NCBI GenBank assembly: GCA_015061665.1
Contig: SUWC01000016.1
Span: 1-47,338 of the forward strand
DNA: 47,338 bases
Direction: 5' to 3'
From: Lentisphaerota bacterium
GTDB taxonomy: Bacteria > Verrucomicrobiota > Kiritimatiellia > RFP12 > UBA1067
The first letter of the stretch is position 1. The number at the start of each line of letters is the position of its first letter. Under the pieces are notes generated by a model. It did not search any database. It saw only the letters and a list, made by a program, of their open reading frames with translations, and had not been told where the DNA came from. Position numbers and translations under genes: made by a program. Positions 8,484-16,345 of this stretch are shown here, in pieces.

Positions 8484-10283
8484 ATGAAAACGATGAAAAT
8501 CCATCTATCGCTTGCAACGGCGCTCATCGCCGGACTTGCGGCTCGCGGCGACCTCTCTCTTGCCAAAGGCAGGGTCTCGGCGGTGCACAGCGCAACGCTT
8601 ACGTACAATAACGACGGTTCGCTCACGATGAAGAGCTCAAGCGCAGAGTACGCGTCGGGATTCATCATGCTTCCGCCGTCCGGCGAGACGACGTTCGACC
8701 TTTCGGCGGGACGCTATCTCGCGGCGGACATCGAAAGCCTCGCAACCGATCACCAGCAGCGAATATGCCTCCAGATAAAGGACTCGTCGAGCGACACGTT
8801 TGCGAGTATCGGACTGAACCCGCGCGAGAAGGCGACGATACGCCTGCAGCTTCCGCACGACTTCATATACGCCTACCCTTCCAGCGCAAAGGGCGTAAGG
8901 ACGCTGGACACGAGGAACATAACAAACATATCGTTTCACGTAGTGTGGCCATACGAGGGACAGTTCAACGGGCTGCTGAACATGAAAGTCTCGAACGTCC
9001 GCCTGACGGGCTCGCCCGACTTCGAGCGGCAAGTGTCGTCCGCCAAGTACCTGCCCTTCGTCGACAAGTACGGACAGTTCGTCCACGGCACGTGGAAGCA
9101 GAAGGTGACGTCGGACGACGAGCTGCCGGCCGACCTCGCTGCGGAGCGCGCTGCGCTGAAGGCGAAGCCATCGGCGTGGGACGACTACGGCGGCTGGAAG
9201 AACGGTCCGCAGCTGACAGCCACCGGGCATTTCCGCACGGAGAAAGTCAACGGCAAGTGGTGGCTCGTCACACCCGAAGGACACCTCTTCTACTCGCTTG
9301 GAATCAACGTTATAAAAATCGAAAGCGACTCGCCTAACGGAAAGTCGCACCCGACGTGGTACGAAAGCACGGCCCAGACGTCCATGACTTTTCCGACATG
9401 GAACCTGCAGAAGAAGTTCGGGAAGACGGACTTCCAGTCGGACTATTACGACTTCATTCTCAAACGGCTCGACTCATGGGGGATCAACACGATCGGCAAC
9501 TGGTCGGACGGAAATCTCACGAAACTTTCGCGAAAGCCCTACGTACTGGCAGCGGTAGCGCGTCCAAGCGGCCTGCCGTATCTGGACAGCGGCTTCTACA
9601 ACTCTCTCGACAGCACGTTCCGCAGCAAGATGATCCAGGCGGTCGCTGACGCATTCGCATCGCAGAGCTCGCTGACGAAAGCGAAGACGGACCCAATGTG
9701 CATCGGATTCTTCATCGACAACGAGCTTACGTTCCCGTCCGACAGCGCGTATTTCGAACCGTATTTCGAAGCTTGCCGAGCCGCCATAAAGTCCGCCGCG
9801 CCGAACAAGCTCTACCTCGGATGCCGCTTCAAGGGGCTGCGCAACTCCGACGCGCTATGGAACGCCGCCGCGAAATACTGCGACGTCATTTCCTCGAACT
9901 CTTACGTGCCGACCGTCGAGGTGTTCAACCGCGGCAGTTACGCCGCGGCGCCGAACAATCTTGACAAACCGGTCCTGCACACCGAGTTCCATTTCGGAAC
10001 GATGCAGCGCGGGATGTTCTCGGGCGGGCTCTGTCCGGTGGGAGACCAGTGCGCGCGCGGGCGCAACTACAAGCGCGTCGTAGAAGGCGCGCTGAACAAC
10101 AGCCTCTTCGTCGGTTCGCACTGGTTCCAGTACCGCGACCAGCCGCTCGTCGGTCGCGGCGACGGAGAGAACTACCAAATCGGTTTCGTCGACGTCTGCG
10201 ACCGCACCTATCCGCAGCTAACGGAGGCAGCTCGCGTCATGGGAGAGACGATGTACGAGCTGCGCTACGGATCGGCGAAGTAG
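8484..10283 (+). CDS. secreted GH50-like (beta-agarase-type) glycoside hydrolase
   Basis: This 599-aa protein has a signal peptide (about 1-22) and a beta-sandwich-like N-terminal domain (about 25-190). A clan GH-A type barrel follows, opening with GHFRTEKVNGKWWLVTPEGH, the wording typical of family GH50. E414, in the IDNE motif after strand 4, fits the acid/base. E501, in LHTEFHFG, fits the nucleophile. The length is close to GH50 enzymes that lack extra modules. Known GH50 members cleave agarose, but related uncharacterised members abound in bacteria that never see agar, so the substrate should be left open. AAAGGGG lies 7 bp before ATG 8484. The position just behind the giant beta-helix gene suggests joint action on one polysaccharide outside the cell or in the periplasm. 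Confidence 0.75.
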   Translation: MKTMKIHLSLATALIAGLAARGDLSLAKGRVSAVHSATLTYNNDGSLTMKSSSAEYASGFIMLPPSGETTFDLSAGRYLAADIESLATDHQQRICLQIKDSSSDTFASIGLNPREKATIRLQLPHDFIYAYPSSAKGVRTLDTRNITNISFHVVWPYEGQFNGLLNMKVSNVRLTGSPDFERQVSSAKYLPFVDKYGQFVHGTWKQKVTSDDELPADLAAERAALKAKPSAWDDYGGWKNGPQLTATGHFRTEKVNGKWWLVTPEGHLFYSLGINVIKIESDSPNGKSHPTWYESTAQTSMTFPTWNLQKKFGKTDFQSDYYDFILKRLDSWGINTIGNWSDGNLTKLSRKPYVLAAVARPSGLPYLDSGFYNSLDSTFRSKMIQAVADAFASQSSLTKAKTDPMCIGFFIDNELTFPSDSAYFEPYFEACRAAIKSAAPNKLYLGCRFKGLRNSDALWNAAAKYCDVISSNSYVPTVEVFNRGSYAAAPNNLDKPVLHTEFHFGTMQRGMFSGGLCPVGDQCARGRNYKRVVEGALNNSLFVGSHWFQYRDQPLVGRGDGENYQIGFVDVCDRTYPQLTEAARVMGETMYELRYGSAK

Positions 10284-10293
10284 AAAAGAGCGG

Positions 10294-10623
10294 TCAGTCG
10301 GCCGAGGGAGGCTCGACGCCAAAGAGCGTCTTGAGCCAGACCTCGGCCTGAATCTTCACGCCGGCCTTGTTCAGGTGAATCGTGTCGCCTCCGTTTCCTA
10401 CGACGTCAGGTCCGCCCTTCGCGACGAACGTCGTCTTCGCGTCGGCGACGGGCTTGCCCATGCCGTGTGCGAGAAGATACGGCGAACCCATCTGGTCCAT
10501 GAACTGGGTGTCGTTGACCCAGCCGCCCCAGTTCTCGAACGATTCGGCCTCGATCACCGTTGTCTCAGCGCGCGAAAGAAGCGCGGCGGCGAGAGCGACG
10601 GCAAGCACAGTTACTTTCTTCAT
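10294..10623 (-). pseudogene. chimeric remnant: secreted-protein N-terminus joined to an SGNH hydrolase C-terminus
   Basis: A perfect AGGAGG lies 7 bp before ATG 10623, and a good signal peptide follows ([19 protein letters not shown]), so the start is genuine. Residues 20-65 ([20 protein letters not shown] onwards) match the N-terminal segment of secreted FAD-dependent oxidoreductase or xanthan-lyase-like proteins. Residues 80-109 ([19 protein letters not shown]) look like the C-terminal DxxH block of an SGNH-type esterase. Neither domain is complete. The simplest reading is an internal deletion or recombination fusing two neighbouring secreted enzymes and leaving 109 aa. It lies 69 bp downstream of the 929-aa beta-helix gene on the same strand and converges with the GH50-like gene. 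Confidence 0.6.
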
Positions 10624-10692
10624 TATGATCCTCCTGATGATTATGCAAAACCCAACACCTTGCGCCTCGCCGCGTTTATCCGGCAATCTGGT

Positions 10693-13482
10693 TTACTGCA
10701 ACAGGATCATCAAACCTGCAGGTTTCTGACACTCGTAGCAGCCAATGTCGATATAGCCGAACTTGACGCGCTCTTTGCCGGCAAGGTCGACGGACGGGCT
10801 AAGCGCAAGTCCAGTCCGCGTACCCTTGTTGTATGCCGCGCAGCTAACCCTAAGCCCGAAGTCACCATGCTCAAAGTCGCGGAAGATATCTGCTGGAGAG
10901 TTGACAAGGATGTTGCCCTTGCTCATCGTCCCAGACTCTGTAATCAGAACATCGTCCGTGATGTTGTTGTGGTAGGTGTAGTTGTTGCGGTCGTCGAAAT
11001 CCAGCTTGACGGACGTACACCTACCCTTGCCTGTCTCATAATTGCCGGCTATTATGTTGTTGCGCAGGCGTCCATACCATGTCGTGCAGTGGATTCCGGC
11101 AGAATCTGAATCGTCGGCAAGGGCACCGACAACAACATTGGAGACGACAGTGCAGTTTTCGACTGAAGAATTGTTGTTGCTGCCGCCGAAATGTATGCCC
11201 GCGGCGCCGGGTTTGGGAGCGTCGCCGCTTGTTATGTAGCGGTTGTATGCAATCAGGCAGTTAGATATGCGGGCTTTTTGCTTTTCCCATACGATAAATA
11301 CCGCACCGCCGGTATATCCGGAATTATCAGACGTTCCATTCACGACATTGTTCGAGATCACGCAATGCGTAAGAGTTGCCTCACCGGCGATCTCCACTCC
11401 GCCACCGGCGGCATTCGCGTTATAGCCGACCACGCTTGCAGTTCCGCCGCGGATCACGCAGTTGGACACTACACCCGACACCAGGCGTAGGTTCGCTCCG
11501 TACTGATCCTGCACCCTTCCGTTCTGGATCGTAATGTTCTCAATTCTTGCGCTGGCATTGTTGACCTCGAGAACGCGATATTGATATGAATCTCCAGCAT
11601 CAAGCACTGTCTTCGTGTTCTGGAAGACTACATCCTCGGGATTGGCGCTGGCACCGCGAACCGCCACGGCCTTTGTGACCGAAAGCTGTCCGCTGAAGTC
11701 ATACGTCCCGCCGACGACAATAATCTCCGATCCGTCTGTCGCGTTCTCGTATGCGGTCTGGACGGTCGCATATCCCGTTTCGGGGGTGTCATACGGAAAT
11801 GCGGCGGACTCGTTGCCGGACTTGACGTAAATCGTCTTCGAGCCAACAAGAACGAGGTCAGACACCGTCTTCTCCGCATTGAAGGCACCTGGTGCGGAGA
11901 CCTTGACTGTCACAGTGAATTTCCCAGCCTTGGTGTATTCGTGAACAACTTCTGTTTCAGTCGTCCCCACCTCTTCCGTCCCGTCGCCGAAATTGACCGT
12001 GAATGTCGGAGTCTGTCCGTCCGGATAGCCAGTCGCCGAGACATTGAATGTTACGTTCGCCGGGACGTAGACCGTCTCGACCGAGTCGGCAAGCGCAATG
12101 TCTACCGACATCGTCGTCTTCTGATATTCGTAGCAACCGATGTCAATGGTGCCGCTAAGACGAGGATTGCCGAGAAGGTCGGTCGCAGAGGCAGATTCGC
12201 GCGAGTCTGCAACGCCTCTATCTACCAGAAGCGAATCAGCAACCGGACGATAGTCTCCATTATCATAATCTGCAAAGGCATTGGAACCAATTGCAATGTA
12301 TCCGGATACTTTCGAAAGGGTAGATGCATCAGTCGCCAGCTGCTTTGCATTGGCCGTCTTGGCATTTGACCATGCCGCAACAGCGCCAGTCGAATTTGTA
12401 TTGCCAAACAGTACATTGTTCTCAAAAACTATATCTCTATTGGCATACCCCCACATTCCATAGGCTGCGTTATCCACGATAGTCGTGTTGTAAATGCTCA
12501 TGTTCTGGGAATAATATATGCCGCCATTCTCGTTGTCCGCTATCAAGCAGTCTTCAATTATCTTGTCAGTAGCGTTATTGTCGCCAGCACATGCATTAAT
12601 TCCTCCACCCCTGTTAACGGAGGCCAATATCTTTCCGTTTACAATCGTGCATCGTGATATTAACCCTTTCTGAAAGAAAACGTTTCCGCCGCCGTAGTAC
12701 TGGTCGGAAGCAGTAGTTACAACACCTCCAGATATCTGAGAGTCATAGATGCTTCCATTCTCCAAAAACACATTTCCACCTCGCGCGGCGACAGTGCCTC
12801 CAGTTATCGTGCAATTAGAAACAACTGCAGACCCGTCATTTACAAAGAGATTGCCGCCTATGCCATTAGTATCCGATTCGACAATCGTCCCTCCAGTAAT
12901 GGCACAATCGCGTATCACTCCGGCCAAAAGATGCACGTTTCCTCCACGGCTCATCGCTCGCCCCCCCGAAATTTCGCAGTCCACGACAAGCGAGCCGCCT
13001 GTCATGTAGAGATTGCCTCCGGCGATATCGTTATTGGCCTTCGCGGTGCCGTCGCGGACGACGCAGTTCGTGACCGTGCCGCCGCTCATTTCAATCGCAC
13101 CGCCATTGTCGACCTTCGTTATATCCGTATTGCCAACGACGGTGACGTTCTCAAGCCACGAACCAGCGTCCATGCGGAGAGTACGGTATGTACCAGCCGA
13201 CTGGATGACGACAGCATCGCGGCTTGTGCCGGTGCCGATGAGCTTGGCAGCGAGATTCGGGCCATCCTGCGTCGTCGTGGAATACGTGCCGGGTTTGACA
13301 TGGATGACATCGGCGGCATTCCCCGCCGCGGTAATCGCCTCATCGAGGGACGTGTACACCGTGGCACCGTCCGGTGCGCCCTCGTAGATGCCGTCTAATG
13401 CGACGTAGTAGTCGGCGGCGCTGGCGCTAGCCGCGAGCGCACCTATAAAGAGAATGGACAGTAACTTTTTTGCGGTTTTCAT
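10693..13482 (-). CDS. secreted parallel beta-helix / PKD protein (929 aa), paralogue of the giant protein
   Basis: A signal peptide (MKTAKKLLSILFIGALAASASA) is followed by a beta-helix (about 24-450) closely matching the first helix of the 2230-aa protein: both have PGTYSTTTQ, GPNL and YRTLRM at equivalent places. A PKD domain centres on NFGDG near residue 497. One copy of the IYVKSGN-type unit (about 550-929) is equivalent to the unit that occurs four times in the paralogue. The C-terminus ends in GCYEC then GLMILLQ, mirroring the tail of the other gene. AGGGG precedes the ATG. Base composition is less GC-rich than neighbours in the stretch 12200-12900, where the sequence differs most from the paralogue. 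An extracellular or surface location is expected, with polysaccharide binding or lyase activity possible but not shown. Confidence 0.85.
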   Translation of the reverse strand: MKTAKKLLSILFIGALAASASAADYYVALDGIYEGAPDGATVYTSLDEAITAAGNAADVIHVKPGTYSTTTQDGPNLAAKLIGTGTSRDAVVIQSAGTYRTLRMDAGSWLENVTVVGNTDITKVDNGGAIEMSGGTVTNCVVRDGTAKANNDIAGGNLYMTGGSLVVDCEISGGRAMSRGGNVHLLAGVIRDCAITGGTIVESDTNGIGGNLFVNDGSAVVSNCTITGGTVAARGGNVFLENGSIYDSQISGGVVTTASDQYYGGGNVFFQKGLISRCTIVNGKILASVNRGGGINACAGDNNATDKIIEDCLIADNENGGIYYSQNMSIYNTTIVDNAAYGMWGYANRDIVFENNVLFGNTNSTGAVAAWSNAKTANAKQLATDASTLSKVSGYIAIGSNAFADYDNGDYRPVADSLLVDRGVADSRESASATDLLGNPRLSGTIDIGCYEYQKTTMSVDIALADSVETVYVPANVTFNVSATGYPDGQTPTFTVNFGDGTEEVGTTETEVVHEYTKAGKFTVTVKVSAPGAFNAEKTVSDLVLVGSKTIYVKSGNESAAFPYDTPETGYATVQTAYENATDGSEIIVVGGTYDFSGQLSVTKAVAVRGASANPEDVVFQNTKTVLDAGDSYQYRVLEVNNASARIENITIQNGRVQDQYGANLRLVSGVVSNCVIRGGTASVVGYNANAAGGGVEIAGEATLTHCVISNNVVNGTSDNSGYTGGAVFIVWEKQKARISNCLIAYNRYITSGDAPKPGAAGIHFGGSNNNSSVENCTVVSNVVVGALADDSDSAGIHCTTWYGRLRNNIIAGNYETGKGRCTSVKLDFDDRNNYTYHNNITDDVLITESGTMSKGNILVNSPADIFRDFEHGDFGLRVSCAAYNKGTRTGLALSPSVDLAGKERVKFGYIDIGCYECQKPAGLMILLQ

Positions 13483-13577
13483 GTTTTTCCCCTTTGTATG
13501 TTAGCATTTTAGCAAATTGCGCGGCGAAAGGGATGTCTATGCACGAAAATAAAAATACCCTTTTGCGACAGCGCAAA

Positions 13578-13612
13578 GTGGAGGAGTGGAGGAGTTGGGA
13601 GTGGAGGAGTTG
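13578..13612. repeat. short GTGGAGGAGT direct repeats
   Basis: GTGGAGGAGT-like decamers recur three times in about 35 bp upstream of the sigma54 promoter. This simple purine-rich repeat is of unknown role. Confidence 0.6.
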
Positions 13613-13667
13613 CGGGACATAATGTCGCAATGGAGGACAATTCGTCGCTGTTTGGCGCGAATTGTCC
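13610..13667. promoter_or_regulatory. two dyads, candidate enhancer for the sigma54 promoter
   Basis: GGACAATTCG (13635-13644) and CGAATTGTCC (13658-13667) are exact inverted arms separated by 13 bp, centred about 65 bp upstream of the predicted transcription start. A second dyad, GACATAATGTC flanked by TTGC and GCAA, lies at 13610-13630. Sigma54 promoters need an upstream-bound activator, and these dyads are the natural candidate sites. Which activator binds is inference. Confidence 0.5.
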
Positions 13668-13689
13668 GTCAAAACGCCGCTGGCACGCC

Positions 13690-13706
13690 TTGGCACGGCC
13701 TTTGCT
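13690..13706 (+). promoter_or_regulatory. sigma54 (RpoN) -24/-12 promoter for the hsp20 pair
   Basis: TTGGCACG-GCCT-TTGCT matches the sigma54 consensus YTGGCACG-N4-TTGCW at every defined position. The predicted start is near 13717, about 32 bp before ATG 13749. A partial second TGGCACG lies just upstream (13681-13687). Confidence 0.85.
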
Positions 13707-13748
13707 TAATATAGGGCGAATGAACGATTAACCGAAAGGAGAACGAAG

Positions 13749-14144
13749 ATGAACACACTGATGAACGTAAATCCCTGGAGGATCCTGGATGAGATGCTCA
13801 ATGTCGACAGCAGAATGTTCAGGAGCGTCAGGGCGCGCGCCGCAGGACGCTTCCCGCCAGTAAACGTCTTTCTGGATGACAATGCCGTTGTCGTTGACCT
13901 CGAACTCCCTGGAAAGACCGCAAAGGACGTCGATCTCACGCTAGAACCGCAGGCGGTTGTCGTAGCGGACAAGCCTGCCGCAGCCGAGAAAGGCGAAACT
14001 CCGGCACCGGCGTGGAGCCGCCGCATCGAGCTGCCCTTCCACGTCAACGCCGAAAAAGCCAATGCGAAGTTCCAGAACGGCATACTCCGCGTCGAGTTGC
14101 CGAGGATGGACGCGCCCACGGTCCGCCACATCGCGATCGCGTAA
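13749..14144 (+). CDS. small heat shock protein, Hsp20/alpha-crystallin family
   Basis: This 131-aa protein follows AAAGGAG. It has a variable N-terminal arm (1-40), then the alpha-crystallin beta-sandwich (about 41-130). The landmarks are VDLELPG near residue 57 and the C-terminal block FQNGILRVELPR, a form of the GxLxxxLPK signature. Members form oligomers and hold unfolding proteins for refolding by the DnaK/ClpB system. It is first in a two-gene unit behind a sigma54 promoter, an unusual control for an sHSP. The C-terminal IxI oligomerisation motif is short or modified (HIAIA). Confidence 0.9.
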   Translation: MNTLMNVNPWRILDEMLNVDSRMFRSVRARAAGRFPPVNVFLDDNAVVVDLELPGKTAKDVDLTLEPQAVVVADKPAAAEKGETPAPAWSRRIELPFHVNAEKANAKFQNGILRVELPRMDAPTVRHIAIA

Positions 14145-14188
14145 CGCACCGGAAACATGACGAAATCAACTAGGAAAGGAGACTTGAA

Positions 14189-14524
14189 ATGAACGAAGTT
14201 AAGTATGTTGTCCCCGCTGCAACTCTGGAGGAACGTCCCGACGGATACACTCTCAAGGCACAGCTTCCAGGTGTCGCAAAGGAAGACGCCGAGCTCCACG
14301 TCGAGGGCAGGACCCTGACGCTCAAGGCTACGCCCAAGTGCCAGAACCCGGCCGGGTTCAAGCAGGTGGCGCGCGAGTTCGACTACGAGAACTACGCCAT
14401 GAGCCTCGACCTGCCGGAAATGGCAGACCTCGCAACGCTTGAGGCGAAGCTCGCCGACGGCGTGCTCACGGTAAACATCAAGAAACGTCCAGAGACGCAG
14501 CCGAAGAAGATCGCCATCGGATAA
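14189..14524 (+). CDS. second small heat shock protein, Hsp20/alpha-crystallin family
   Basis: This 111-aa protein follows a strong AAAGGAG site, 44 bp after the first hsp20 gene. The domain runs over most of the length. YTLKAQLPGVAKEDAELHVE and LADGVLTVNIKK are the usual N- and C-terminal landmarks, and PKKIAIG supplies an IxI-like tail. The N-terminal arm is only about 15 residues, shorter than in its neighbour. The two paralogues are quite different in sequence and probably form mixed or sequential holdase complexes, as IbpA/IbpB do. A hairpin terminator follows. Confidence 0.9.
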   Translation: MNEVKYVVPAATLEERPDGYTLKAQLPGVAKEDAELHVEGRTLTLKATPKCQNPAGFKQVAREFDYENYAMSLDLPEMADLATLEAKLADGVLTVNIKKRPETQPKKIAIG

Positions 14525-14581
14525 GGCGATCCCACAAGAGGCGGGGCCGAAGCCTCGCCCTTTGATCGACCGCAAAGCAAT

Positions 14582-14618
14582 GCAGGGCCGGGGACAACCC
14601 CGACCCTGCCTGTTTTTT
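14582..14618 (+). terminator. intrinsic terminator after the hsp20 pair
   Basis: GCAGGGCCGGGG-ACAA-CCCCGACCCTGC forms a 12-bp stem with one mismatch and a 4-nt loop. TTTTTT follows at 14613-14618. It separates the plus-strand hsp20 unit from the convergent kduD gene. Confidence 0.9.
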
Positions 14619-14640
14619 CACGTCTGCTTGACGCCGTGCG

Positions 14641-15333
14641 CTAGCGGGCGAGCCAGCCGCCGTCGACGGGCAGTACGATGCCGTTGATGTAGTCCGAGGC
14701 GGGCGAGCAGAGGAATACGCACGCGCCTGCGATGTCGGAAGCCTGGCCCCAGCGCCCCGCGGGAATGCGCTCGAGGATCTGGCGCGAGCGGACGGGATCG
14801 TCCCTGAGCGCCTGCGTGTTGTCCGTAGCGATGTAGCCAGGCGCAATCGCGTTGACGTTGACGCCCTTCGACGCCCACTCGTTCGCAAGCGCCTTGGCGA
14901 GCTGTCCGACCGCACCCTTCGACGCGGCATAGCCTGGGACCGTGATTCCGCCCTGGAACGTGAGCAGCGACGCCGTGAAGACGATCTTGCCGTAGCCGCG
15001 CGCCACCATGTCCTTGCCGAACTCGCGCGCGAGGATGAACTGCGAGTCGATGTTGACCGTCATCACCTTGTCCCAGTATTCGTCGGGATGCTCGGCCGCG
15101 GGCTTGCGCAGGATCATGCCGGCGTTGTTGACGAGGATGTCGACCTGGTGCTCCTTCTTGACGCGCTCGATGAACGCATACACGGCCTTGCGGTCGGAGA
15201 GGTCGCAGTCCTTGGAGCATGTGCGGATGACCTTTGCGCCAGCCGCCTCAAGGGCGTCCGCCATGGCCTTGCCGATGCCGCGGTTTGAGCCAGTGACGAG
15301 CGCGGTCTTTCCAGATAGATCGTAGGTAATCAT
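14641..15333 (-). CDS. kduD: 2-dehydro-3-deoxy-D-gluconate 5-dehydrogenase (KduD), SDR family
   Basis: This 230-aa classical short-chain dehydrogenase has TGSNRGIG (cofactor loop, about 14-21), NNAG, a catalytic Ser in FTAS and YAASK. The C-terminal stretch APGYIATDNTQALRDD, then RIPAGRWGQ and a VDGGWLAR ending, is diagnostic for KduD. The enzyme reduces 2,5-diketo-3-deoxygluconate to 2-keto-3-deoxygluconate in the cytoplasm, the step after KduI in uronate breakdown from pectin. AAGGAG precedes the ATG. It lies 22 bp behind kduI and is the last gene of the DUF4861-kduI-kduD unit. Confidence 0.92.
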   Translation of the reverse strand: MITYDLSGKTALVTGSNRGIGKAMADALEAAGAKVIRTCSKDCDLSDRKAVYAFIERVKKEHQVDILVNNAGMILRKPAAEHPDEYWDKVMTVNIDSQFILAREFGKDMVARGYGKIVFTASLLTFQGGITVPGYAASKGAVGQLAKALANEWASKGVNVNAIAPGYIATDNTQALRDDPVRSRQILERIPAGRWGQASDIAGACVFLCSPASDYINGIVLPVDGGWLAR

Positions 15334-15355
15334 GATTTCTCCTTTTCTTTGTTGA

Positions 15356-16300
15356 TTATTTCATTTCCATCACGGGGACGGCATCCATGTCGCCGTAGTT
15401 GAGGTTTTCGCCGCCCATGCCCCAGATGAACATGTAGTTCGACGTTCCGGCGGCAGAGTGGACCGACCACTCCGGCGCGGTGACGGCCTGCTCGTTGTGG
15501 AGCCACACGATGCGCTGCTCCTGCGGCTCGCCCATCTGGTGGCATACCGCCTGCCCGTCTGGCACGTTGAAGTAGAAGTACGCCTCCATGCGGCGCGAGT
15601 GGACGTGCTGAGGCATCGTGTTCCAGACGCTGCCGGGCATAAGCTCGGTGAGACCCATCTGGAGCTGGTTGCATCCGCCGCCTGCGACCTTGGAGAGGAC
15701 GGGGTAGATGATCAGCTGGTTGATGACGCGGTCGTTGGACTCCTCCATCTTGCCGGCCTTCTTGTAGTTGCCTATCGTGTAGCCGGGCTTCTTGCAGTTC
15801 TGGTCGGACGTTATGCGCTGCGTGACGAACTCCTTGTACGCGGGCGCGGAGTTGAGGTAGAACTTCGCGGGCTGAGCCTTGTCGAGCGAGCGGAACGTCA
15901 CGCTCTTCTTGCCGCATCCGACGTAGAGCGCCTCCTTGAACTCGAGCTCGTACTCCTCGCCGTCAACTGTCACGACTCCCTTTCCGCCGACGTTGATCAC
16001 GCCGAGCTCGCGGCGGTCGAGGAAATGCTCCGCCTTCAGCGGGTCGATCGGATCGAGCGAAAGCGTCTTGCCGACGGGCATCGCGCCGCCGAACACCAGG
16101 CGGTCGTACATCGTGTACGTGAGGTTGATCTCGTCCGCCGCCATCACCTTCTCCATCACGAAGCGATCGCGCAAGGTCGCCGTGTCGTAGTGCTTCACGT
16201 CCGCCGGATGGCACGCCGTCTGCACCTTGTAGTTTACTGTCCCCGCGTTTACCGCGATTGCCGACGCGACGAGCGCCATGGCCATTGCCGATTTCATCAT
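15356..16300 (-). CDS. kduI: 5-dehydro-4-deoxy-D-glucuronate isomerase (KduI) with an apparent signal peptide
   Basis: The 314-aa protein matches KduI across its length. Metal ligands are visible as H232-x-H234-x4-E239 ([14 protein letters not shown]) and H281 (EWSVHSAAG). The ending [11 protein letters not shown] is typical of the family. Family members are about 278 aa and cytoplasmic. This one carries about 20 extra N-terminal residues ([20 protein letters not shown]) that look like a cleavable signal peptide, directly before the conserved [17 protein letters not shown] start. GGGAG lies 8 bp before the first ATG, so the extension should be translated. Known role: isomerises the unsaturated uronate product of pectin lyases before KduD. 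Periplasmic placement is inference. Confidence 0.9.
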   Translation of the reverse strand: MMKSAMAMALVASAIAVNAGTVNYKVQTACHPADVKHYDTATLRDRFVMEKVMAADEINLTYTMYDRLVFGGAMPVGKTLSLDPIDPLKAEHFLDRRELGVINVGGKGVVTVDGEEYELEFKEALYVGCGKKSVTFRSLDKAQPAKFYLNSAPAYKEFVTQRITSDQNCKKPGYTIGNYKKAGKMEESNDRVINQLIIYPVLSKVAGGGCNQLQMGLTELMPGSVWNTMPQHVHSRRMEAYFYFNVPDGQAVCHQMGEPQEQRIVWLHNEQAVTAPEWSVHSAAGTSNYMFIWGMGGENLNYGDMDAVPVMEMK

Positions 16301-16345
16301 TTTGGTTTCTCCCTATTTTTTTTGTTTAAATGGTGGTTGCACGTT

